Assembly: GCA_020444775.1 (NCBI GenBank) | Contig: JAGRHX010000562.1 | Coordinates: 1-5,998, forward strand | Direction of reading: 5' to 3' | Length of the DNA stretch: 5,998 nucleotides | Source of the DNA: Gammaproteobacteria bacterium | GTDB lineage: Bacteria > Pseudomonadota > Gammaproteobacteria > HK1 | Shown: in pieces, positions 1 to 5,025 of the stretch | Layout: the number at the start of each line of letters is the position of its first letter | How positions within the stretch are numbered: position 1 is the first letter of the stretch | Notes under the pieces: generated by a model | Databases searched by the model: none | Told to the model about the DNA's origin: nothing | What the model saw: the letters and a program-made list of their open reading frames with translations, nothing else | Program-made: the position numbers and the translations under genes

Positions 1-791
1 TCGGTCTTGCCGCTGCCGGTGACACCCTGCAACAGGTGGACCTTGAATCCGTCGCTGGCGCGCACGCCGTCGACCGCGGCGCGCTGCGCCGCGTTGAGCT
101 CGTGGACGATTTCGGTAGCGGGTCCACGCCCCGGTGCCATCGACGGCGAATCAGCCGACGGCTCGAGCGCGGACACGGCCTGTGCCTCGACGCACACCAG
201 GCCGCGGTCGCGTGCCTGGGCAATCACCCGCCCCCAACGCTTGCCGCCACCATCCAGGGCATCCACGGCCAGCGGCTCGGACTGTTGCTCGAGTCTTTGC
301 AGCAACTCGAGCCGACGTGGCGCCCGCAGCAACGCCGGCTCGCGGCGCTGCAGCGCACGACGGCCCGCGTCGCTCATTGCCACCACGGTCCGAGTCGGTC
401 GGGGCAGTGGCCGGGGTCGACGCAACGGCGCCGGCAACAAGGTCGCGGCCACGTCACCCGGCGGGTGGTGGAAATAGCGACTCATGAACTTCAACAGCTC
501 GAGCAGCGATGCGTCCAGCACCGGCTCTTCGTCGAGCACGCTGTACAGCGGCTTGAGTCGCTCATGGGCGACATCGGTGTCCGACTTCAGGGCCAGCACC
601 ACCCCGGTGCGTCGCACCCGACCGAACGGCACGCACACACGCTGACCGGGACGCAGTCCGGCCGCATGGGCCGGAACCAGATAATCGAAGGTCGTGCGCA
701 ACGGCGCCAGGACCGCGACCTCGGCAAGACGCGGTCGTTCGACCTCGACCGGCCTCGGGTGGTCCGATTCGCTGCAGGCTGGCTCGCTCAC
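1..791 (-). CDS. priA: Primosomal protein N' (PriA), N-terminal part, cut by window edge
   Basis: PriA is the 3'-to-5' superfamily 2 DNA helicase that recognises abandoned replication forks and starts reloading of the replicative helicase in the cytoplasm. The visible 263 residues hold the N-terminal 3'-DNA-end binding domain (about residues 22-115, with LAEVAVLAPLRTTFDYLVP and the typical YFHHPPGDV segment). A winged-helix-like linker region follows (about 125-205), then the start of the helicase core: LNAAQRAAV at about 232-240 and Walker A GVTGSGKT at 256-263, the last complete residues in the window. The DEAH box, zinc-binding cysteines and C-terminal domain lie outside. The start is uncertain. 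GTG at 791 leaves about 20 residues before the first conserved block; GTG at 890 is the only other usual in-frame start before an upstream stop, and neither has a clear ribosome binding site. It lies 103 bp downstream of the hypothetical gene on the same strand, so co-transcription is possible. Family identity is certain; the start is not. Confidence 0.96.
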   Translation of the reverse strand, partial: MSEPACSESDHPRPVEVERPRLAEVAVLAPLRTTFDYLVPAHAAGLRPGQRVCVPFGRVRRTGVVLALKSDTDVAHERLKPLYSVLDEEPVLDASLLELLKFMSRYFHHPPGDVAATLLPAPLRRPRPLPRPTRTVVAMSDAGRRALQRREPALLRAPRRLELLQRLEQQSEPLAVDALDGGGKRWGRVIAQARDRGLVCVEAQAVSALEPSADSPSMAPGRGPATEIVHELNAAQRAAVDGVRASDGFKVHLLQGVTGSGKT

Positions 792-873
792 CGCATGCTG
801 CCGTGCGCCGTGGTTGCGGATGGCGCTCGGGTAAAGGCTGACGGGCCCACGTTCGATTGCGGGTCGACGGCAG

Positions 874-901
874 CGGCTGACACCTCCCACGGCATCAGCC
901 G
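874..901. repeat. 7-bp inverted repeat across the hypothetical gene's stop codon
   Basis: CGGCTGA at 874-880 and TCAGCCG at 895-901 are perfect reverse complements separated by 14 bases. The stop codon of the 203-aa gene (897-895, minus strand) lies inside one arm. No run of T follows on the minus strand, so it does not look like an intrinsic terminator. A weak mRNA hairpin at the junction with priA is possible, and chance is also possible in GC-rich DNA. Confidence 0.35.
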
Positions 902-1506
902 TGCGGCTCGAGCATCACTTCCAGCTCCTTGACGCTCGCACGTTTCATGGGCCGTCCATCGACCGGGCTGAGCGGGGTGCTGGTGCGATGCCGACCGGAC
1001 AGCACCAGCAACTCCACGCCGATTCCATCGACCATCACCTCCACCGCCGGTATCCGCTCGATATGGTCGCGCACGAATCGCAATCTTCGCTCGGCGTTCC
1101 TGTGAGGCAGACGGCGTTCGGTCAGGAACCAGCTCAAACTCTCGGGTGGGTCCACGCGCACCAGGATCTGGATCCCTGAATGCTCGTCGGCGGTGCCGGT
1201 CAGGACCGGACCGATCAGCCGTGGCGAGAAGTCATGCAGCACGCGCATGACCTGGAGCGCGGTGCGTCGCAGTCGTACCAGCTCATCACCCTGTTCCTCG
1301 GCCCTGAACAAGCGTTGATAGGCCATCAGCGCCTCCTCGACCTCGCTGTTCGTCGGCATCCCACCACGCGCGTCAACGCGCAGGCGTTCCGCGGCCTTGC
1401 GTTTGGCGAGAGCAAAATCGGCTATGCCGTTCTCGGCCATCAGACGCGCCGCTTCGCGGGCGAGCTGAGCGCGCAACGATGCCGGAGGGGTTGAATGTCG
1501 ACTCAT
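895..1506 (-). CDS. Conserved hypothetical protein, 203 aa (possible degenerate nucleotidyltransferase fold)
   Basis: I do not recognise a characterised function. The protein looks genuine: 203 residues, soluble, with no signal peptide or membrane segment. The N-terminal third is helical and charged (LAREAARLMAENGIADFALAKRKAAERL, residues 15-42). The segment NSEVEEALMAYQRLFR (53-68) follows, then RLRRTALQVMRVLHDFSPRLIGPVL (78-102). The stretch GTADEHSGIQILV (104-116), together with GIGVELLVL at 161-169, has the rhythm of a polymerase-beta-type nucleotidyltransferase core (GS, then DxD, then a third acid). The DxD acids are absent, so if the fold is right it is probably inactive; this is inference. 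The C-terminal STPLSPVDGRPMKRAS (176-191) looks like a conserved family block, from memory of similar gammaproteobacterial hypothetical proteins. I chose ATG at 1506. An upstream TTG at 1593 would add 29 residues of unconserved appearance. No strong Shine-Dalgarno sequence is seen. It lies between mrcA and priA on the same strand. Confidence 0.85.
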   Translation of the reverse strand: MSRHSTPPASLRAQLAREAARLMAENGIADFALAKRKAAERLRVDARGGMPTNSEVEEALMAYQRLFRAEEQGDELVRLRRTALQVMRVLHDFSPRLIGPVLTGTADEHSGIQILVRVDPPESLSWFLTERRLPHRNAERRLRFVRDHIERIPAVEVMVDGIGVELLVLSGRHRTSTPLSPVDGRPMKRASVKELEVMLEPHG

Positions 1507-1623
1507 GCGCGGCGCTGTGGTCAGGGTGTGCGGAACGATGCTCCAGGAAATCGCCGATTGACCAGCGTTACCTGTGTGACACTCCGGGAGCAAAGCAGAG
1601 GTTGAATTTCCGCCCTGCGATGC

Positions 1624-1666
1624 TGCTCCATCCCATGGCTGGAATGGCCATGCATGGAATGGAGCA
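1624..1666. repeat. 14-bp imperfect inverted repeat downstream of mrcA
   Basis: TGCTCCATCCCATG at 1624-1637 and CATGGAATGGAGCA at 1653-1666 pair with one G-T or A-C mismatch (13 of 14) around a 15-base loop. The loop and right arm also hold two copies of TGGAATGG (1640-1647 and 1655-1662) and a perfect palindrome CCATGCATGG (1648-1657). On the minus strand the hairpin begins 35 bases after the mrcA stop, so it could protect the mRNA 3' end or assist Rho-dependent termination. No T tract follows, so a simple intrinsic terminator is not supported. Nothing else is seen in the 195-bp gap between mrcA and the hypothetical gene. Confidence 0.55.
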
Positions 1667-1701
1667 ACGCTTCCCCAAGCATTGGTCGGCGAGCCGGCCT
1701 G

Positions 1702-4203
1702 TCAGAACAGCCGCTCGCGAATACGGTCGGTGCTGCCATCGCCGGCGGCCGTGCGTGTTTCGTCGGTCTGGCCAGCCAGGCGGTCGGCGTGGAAGTATTC
1801 GACCACACCACCGCCCGAACCCGCGGCAAGAACGCGTCCGGTGCGCGGATCGATGCGGGCCGCGACGACGCCGGGAGGCTGCGGCGGCAGCGCCTCCTCG
1901 ACACCGTCCAGCGCGACACGCATGAAGTCAATCCAGGCCGGCAGCGCGGCACGCCCGCCGGTCTCCTTGGGACCGAGCGGCGCGAGCTTGTCGAAACCCA
2001 CCCAGGCGGTTGCGACCATGCCGGGTGTGAACCCGGAGAACCAGGCATCCTGCTGGTCGTTGGTGGTACCGGTCTTTCCGGCGATGTCCTTACGTCCGAG
2101 GGCATCCGCCGCGGCCCGTCCGGTACCGCGCTGTATGACGTCACGTAAAAGCGACGCCGTGATCCAGTTGTTCTCCGCCGTCATCACCCGCGGCGCGACG
2201 TTGCCCACGCCACTGGTGGCCGGCGTGCGAATGGTGGCCGGATCGGAACGGTCGTCGACCGCGGGCGAGATGTCTCTGGCGACGAACTGGGACTCCGGAC
2301 ACTCGGCGCAGACTCGAGCCGGTGAGGACTCGTAGACCAGCTTGCCATCGCCGTCCTCGATCTTGTCGATGAAATAAGGCTCGACCCTGAAGCCACCGTT
2401 GGCCAACACGGCGTAGGCGCTCGCCAGCTCGATCGGCTTGACGGTCGCGGTACCCAGGGCCAGGGACAGATTGCGAGGCAGACGCTCGGGGGCGAAGCCG
2501 AAGCGCAGCGCATATTGCACCGCATAGTCGATGCCGATGGAGCGCAACAGCCTGATGGAGACCAGATTCCGGGATTTGTACAGGGCTTCACGCAATCGAG
2601 TCGGACCATAGAACTTGCCGCTGTAGTTCTCCGGCCGCCAATCGTCCTCCAGGCTCGGATCGTCGTAGACGACCGGCGAATCGTTGATCATGCTGGAGGC
2701 GTTGTAGCCGAACTCGAGGGCCGCCGAGTAGACGAATGGCTTGAAGCTCGAGCCCGGCTGACGCTCGGCCTGGGTCGCCCGATTGAAGGCGCTGCGAAAG
2801 AAGTCGAAGCCACCGACCAGGGCAGCCACGGCACCATCGTCGGGCCACAGCGCGACCATCGCGCCTTCCACGGCCGGCAACTGTGCCAGCCGCCAGTGCC
2901 ATTCGGCATCCGACGTCGTAGCAGACCGTGCATCACGCCGGCCCTTGCCATCGGCTCGGGGCTGGTAACGTTCCAGGCGGATCACGTCACCGACCTTGAG
3001 GATATCGCTCGCTGCTCGCGGTGCCGGTCCGACCCGGGCTTCGTCGACGTAGGGGCGTGCCCATTGCAGACCGTCCCACTCGATGGTCTGCAGCCCGATG
3101 TCGGGGGACAGCACTCGCACCCGCTTGTCCTCCACCTCGACCACGACAGCAGGTGGCAGCTCGCCGAGGGTCAGCATGCCCCGGAGCACGGTGTCCACCT
3201 TGTGCGGATCCTCGAGCGAGGTCAGGGTCGACTCGGGGCCACGGTAACCATGCCGTCGGTCGTAGGTCATCAGGGCACCGCGCACCGCCCGGTTGGCGGC
3301 CGCCTGCAGACGCGGGGAGATCGTGGTGTAGACCTTGTAGCCCTCGGTATAGGCCTGCGCGCCGAACCGACCCTCCATGAACAGGCGCACCATCTCCGCG
3401 ACGTAGGGCGCGTCCACATCGGTCGGCTTCTTGTACACCCGCGTCTTCACCGGCTGCGCCCGGGCCTGGTCGTACTCGTCCTGGCTGATGTAGCCCAGCG
3501 CCAGCATCCGACCCAGCACATACGCGCGGCGCTTGGCGGCCTGGTCGGGATTGGTGACCGGGTTGTCCTCGGAAGGCGCCTTGGGCAGGCCGGCGATCAT
3601 CGCCATCTGGGCGAGATCCAACTCGGCCATGTCCTTGCCGAAGTAGACCTCCGCGGCCGCGCCCACACCATAGGCCCGTTGGCCGAGGAACACCTTGTTC
3701 AGGTAGAGCTCGAGGATCTCCTCCTTGGAGAACGCCGAATCGATGCGCAGGGCCAGCAGGATCTCGCGCGCCTTGCGCTCGTAGGTCTTGTCACGGCTGA
3801 GAAAGAAGTTGCGGGCCACCTGCATGGTGATGGTGCTGCCACCGGAACGTTTCTCGCCGGTGCTGAGCATCTCCCACACGGCACGACCCAGGCCCTTCCA
3901 GTCCACCCCGGGATGCTCGAAGAAGCGGTCGTCCTCGGCCGCCAGGAAGGCCTGCACCAGGCGCGGTGGCACGTCGGACAGGGTGACCGGCCGCCGCCGT
4001 TTCTCACCGAACTCTGCAACCAGTGCCCCGTCCCGCGCCAGCACCTGTAGCGGGACCTGCAGGCGGGCGTCGCGCAGCGTCTCGACCGCTGGCAGACCGG
4101 GCGCGAAATACAGATAGGCGCCACCCACGGCGAGCACGCCGAGCAAGCAGCCGAGCAGCGCCAGAACCACGAACAATCGAATCAGACGGGTCAAGATAGT
4201 CAC
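1702..4203 (-). CDS. mrcA: Penicillin-binding protein 1A (bifunctional transglycosylase/transpeptidase)
   Basis: This class A PBP (also called ponA) polymerises lipid II into glycan strands and crosslinks the peptides, anchored in the inner membrane facing the periplasm. Its 833 residues match the family's usual length of about 850. Order: one membrane anchor (about 7-33); GT51 transglycosylase with EDDRFFEHPGVDWKG (89-104, catalytic Glu90), GGSTITMQVARNFF (121-134), REILLALRI and ELYLNKVFLGQRAYGVGAA; the PBP1A OB-like insert (about 320-440, with YDRRHGYRGP at 314-323); and transpeptidase with SxxK S485-K488 in RQPGSSFKPF, SRN at 544-546 and KTGTTN at 710-715. All catalytic motifs are intact, and the C-terminus ends in LF as in the E. 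coli protein. CAEC at 632-635 parallels the CPEC of E. coli. The start is GTG at 4203. An AGGAG at 4225-4221 lies 17 bases before it but only 5 before an in-frame CTG at 4215, so four more residues are possible. It is divergent from pilM. Confidence 0.98.
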   Translation of the reverse strand: MTILTRLIRLFVVLALLGCLLGVLAVGGAYLYFAPGLPAVETLRDARLQVPLQVLARDGALVAEFGEKRRRPVTLSDVPPRLVQAFLAAEDDRFFEHPGVDWKGLGRAVWEMLSTGEKRSGGSTITMQVARNFFLSRDKTYERKAREILLALRIDSAFSKEEILELYLNKVFLGQRAYGVGAAAEVYFGKDMAELDLAQMAMIAGLPKAPSEDNPVTNPDQAAKRRAYVLGRMLALGYISQDEYDQARAQPVKTRVYKKPTDVDAPYVAEMVRLFMEGRFGAQAYTEGYKVYTTISPRLQAAANRAVRGALMTYDRRHGYRGPESTLTSLEDPHKVDTVLRGMLTLGELPPAVVVEVEDKRVRVLSPDIGLQTIEWDGLQWARPYVDEARVGPAPRAASDILKVGDVIRLERYQPRADGKGRRDARSATTSDAEWHWRLAQLPAVEGAMVALWPDDGAVAALVGGFDFFRSAFNRATQAERQPGSSFKPFVYSAALEFGYNASSMINDSPVVYDDPSLEDDWRPENYSGKFYGPTRLREALYKSRNLVSIRLLRSIGIDYAVQYALRFGFAPERLPRNLSLALGTATVKPIELASAYAVLANGGFRVEPYFIDKIEDGDGKLVYESSPARVCAECPESQFVARDISPAVDDRSDPATIRTPATSGVGNVAPRVMTAENNWITASLLRDVIQRGTGRAAADALGRKDIAGKTGTTNDQQDAWFSGFTPGMVATAWVGFDKLAPLGPKETGGRAALPAWIDFMRVALDGVEEALPPQPPGVVAARIDPRTGRVLAAGSGGGVVEYFHADRLAGQTDETRTAAGDGSTDRIRERLF

Positions 4204-4220
4204 GGGTGGTACCAGCCACG

Positions 4221-4225
4221 CTCCT
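4221..4225 (-). promoter_or_regulatory. Possible ribosome binding site of mrcA, badly spaced for GTG start
   Basis: Minus-strand AGGAG is the only good Shine-Dalgarno-like element near the mrcA start. It is 17 bases from GTG 4203, longer than usual, and 5 bases from in-frame CTG 4215. Either the GTG is used with a weak signal, or translation starts at the rare CTG. The mrcA frame is closed by a TGA at 4248-4246, so the start must lie downstream of that. Confidence 0.35.
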
Positions 4226-4243
4226 GGGTTTCGCAGGCCTGGG

Positions 4244-4273
4244 CTTCACAGGGATTTCCTTCACAGGGATTTC
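4244..4273. repeat. Two perfect tandem copies of a 15-bp unit upstream of mrcA
   Basis: CTTCACAGGGATTTC occurs at 4244-4258 and again directly at 4259-4273. A partial third copy, GTGGATTTC, follows at 4274-4282. The array begins 40 bp upstream of the mrcA GTG, so it would sit in the mRNA leader or near the promoter. The unit length is a multiple of three, but an in-frame stop for mrcA lies within it, so it is not part of the mrcA coding sequence. It could be replication slippage or tandem regulator sites. Confidence 0.8.
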
Positions 4274-4329
4274 GTGGATTTCGCACGGGCGTTCGGAAGC
4301 AGGCCTCAATTCGGCGATGTCCCCCGCCA

Positions 4330-4347
4330 GCGGGCTGCAGAGCCCGC
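4330..4347. repeat. Compact GC hairpin in mrcA upstream region
   Basis: GCGGGCT at 4330-4336 and AGCCCGC at 4341-4347 form a perfect 7-bp stem with a GCAG loop. It has no adjoining T run on either strand. If mrcA is transcribed from farther upstream, this would be a stable element in its 5' leader. Confidence 0.5.
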
Positions 4348-4546
4348 GTCTATCGGCCGATCCAGACAATACCTGTCCTTTGTCGTCGCAACGACGTCCC
4401 GGCGGCCTCGGGCCAGACGGTCCGAGCGGCGCCTGACGCCCGCCTCGATGCTGAGTGAACACGCCCTGCCAGGTGATGCGTGTCGCCACGGGGCTTCGAT
4501 GTCGATGACCGCCTGCGATCTTAGTCGTCGGCCGACAATCTCACCA

Positions 4547-4567
4547 GCCGCACGGGGCTTGTGCGGC
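4547..4567. repeat. 7-bp perfect hairpin with 7-base loop
   Basis: GCCGCAC at 4547-4553 pairs with GTGCGGC at 4561-4567. The sequence CACGGGGCTT at 4551-4560, spanning part of the stem and the loop, is an exact repeat of 4487-4496, 64 bp upstream. No T tract follows on either strand. Confidence 0.5.
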
Positions 4568-4693
4568 GAACGGTCGGGACGAAGGTCGAAGCGCTCGCCA
4601 GCGGCGGCGCGAATCGTGACAAACATTGCCATCGCTGCAGGCAACGACGCAGTGGCCGAATACAGGTTGTCGGGAGCCGATATCGGATTTCGG

Positions 4694-4740
4694 TGTCGGT
4701 TTCCGGGCGGTTCGCCCTCACGGAGCCTCGGAAACCGACA
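4694..4740. repeat. 12-bp perfect inverted repeat enclosing a nested hairpin
   Basis: TGTCGGTTTCCG at 4694-4705 and CGGAAACCGACA at 4729-4740 are exact reverse complements. Between them GGCG (4706-4709), GTT and CGCC (4713-4716) form a second hairpin, giving a two-level cruciform or RNA structure. This is the strongest palindrome in the window. It may be a REP-like element, a regulator site or a small structured RNA. The sequence does not decide between them. Confidence 0.65.
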
Positions 4741-4751
4741 GGTCATCCCTA

Positions 4752-4804
4752 TTGTCGGGAAATTCGGAAGTATCCTTGACAGTTGTGAAACTCGTTCCCG
4801 ACAA
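4752..4804. repeat. 10-bp perfect inverted repeat, arms 33 bp apart
   Basis: TTGTCGGGAA at 4752-4761 and TTCCCGACAA at 4795-4804 are exact reverse complements. The first nine bases also occur in direct orientation at 4667-4675. A consensus-like TTGACA lies inside at 4776-4781, but no matching -10 element follows at normal spacing. The layout resembles paired operator half-sites more than a tight hairpin. Confidence 0.55.
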
Positions 4805-4923
4805 CGGAACGCCGCCGCTCCGCTGCCCGGCCGGGCCGCTGCTCTGATGGGCACGCAGCGGACATCGCATCTGCCCTGTGAAGACAGTAGCCTACATTCA
4901 CAAGTGAGAAGTTACATGAACAT

Positions 4924-4953
4924 TTGTACTTAATCTCACCCATGATCTATAGT
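4924..4953 (+). promoter_or_regulatory. Candidate sigma-70 promoter for pilM
   Basis: TTGTAC at 4924-4929 (3 of 6 to the -35 consensus) and TATAGT at 4948-4953 (5 of 6 to the -10 consensus) are 18 bp apart in an AT-rich stretch. Transcription would begin near 4960 and give a leader of about 65 nt. The weak -35 suggests activator help or a false hit. Confidence 0.4.
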
Positions 4954-4968
4954 TACCCGAGAGTCTTA

Positions 4969-4982
4969 ATGCGATAACGCAT
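4969..4982. promoter_or_regulatory. Palindrome just after the candidate pilM promoter (possible operator)
   Basis: ATGCG-ATAA-CGCAT is a perfect 5-bp inverted repeat with a 4-base centre. Its CGATAAC core (4972-4978) recurs at 4990-4996, an 18-bp step of nearly two helical turns. The position just downstream of the candidate start site fits a repressor site, but no known regulator's consensus is recognised. Confidence 0.3.
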
Positions 4983-5025
4983 ATAGAGCCGATAACTGAT
5001 TGATTCCAATGGTAGTTTTATAGCC

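Larger units (their letters stand above)
4204..5025. other. Long mrcA/pilM divergent spacer without a convincing gene
   Basis: About 820 bp separate the two divergent starts. Open frames exist on both strands (for example 4274-4933 plus and 4306-4854 minus). Their products are rich in Arg, Ala, Ser and Pro, with no recognisable domain and no ribosome binding site, so I read them as chance frames in GC-rich DNA. The spacer has two parts. From 4204 to about 4870 it is GC-rich, with a tandem repeat and at least seven inverted repeats or palindromes. From about 4880 to 5025 it is distinctly AT-rich and promoter-like for pilM. No tRNA, CRISPR array, transposase remnant or intrinsic terminator is visible. 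A clear sigma-70 promoter for mrcA was not found on the minus strand. Confidence 0.7.

Noticed and set aside
36..932. 298-codon open frame on the plus strand
   Set aside because: It is antisense to priA, which is securely identified by YFHHPPGDV and GVTGSGKT. No domain is visible in the antisense product.
1507..1593. 29-residue N-terminal extension of the hypothetical protein from TTG at 1593
   Set aside because: TTG is a poor start, the added residues look non-conserved, and the ATG at 1506 directly precedes the helical region that looks like the true N-terminus.
1521..2144. 207-codon minus-strand frame over the mrcA C-terminus
   Set aside because: It overlaps mrcA in another frame, is dominated by Arg, Ser and Pro, and has no recognisable domain.
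2515..4050. 511-codon open frame on the plus strand
   Set aside because: It lies wholly antisense to mrcA, whose protein carries every catalytic motif of PBP1A. The antisense product is rich in His, Arg, Gly and Leu with no recognisable domain, as expected for a shadow frame in GC-rich DNA.
4004..4489. 161-codon minus-strand frame containing the 15-bp repeat as a peptide repeat EIPVK
   Set aside because: The 15-bp repeat length keeps the frame open, but the C-terminal half is simply mrcA read in another frame. Nothing supports translation.
4776..4781. TTGACA as a -35 element on the plus strand
   Set aside because: No TATAAT-like hexamer occurs 16-18 bp downstream; the sequence there is cgaca-like and GC-rich.
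4306..4854. 182-codon minus-strand frame in the spacer
   Set aside because: There is no domain, no ribosome binding site and an Arg/Ala/Pro-rich composition. The strong palindromes inside also argue for non-coding sequence.
4274..4933. 219-codon plus-strand frame in the spacer
   Set aside because: It has Arg/Ser/Ala-rich low-information composition and no family resemblance. It runs into the AT-rich pilM promoter region.
4204..5025. CRISPR array, tRNA or insertion sequence in the spacer
   Set aside because: No regularly spaced long repeats, no cloverleaf with CCA-type end and no transposase fragments are seen. The inverted repeats are short and lack an identifiable target duplication.
4840..5025. 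Sigma-54 promoter for pilM
   Set aside because: No TGGCAC-N5-TTGC match was found. TGGGCACGCAGC near 4849 lacks the required GC element at the right position.
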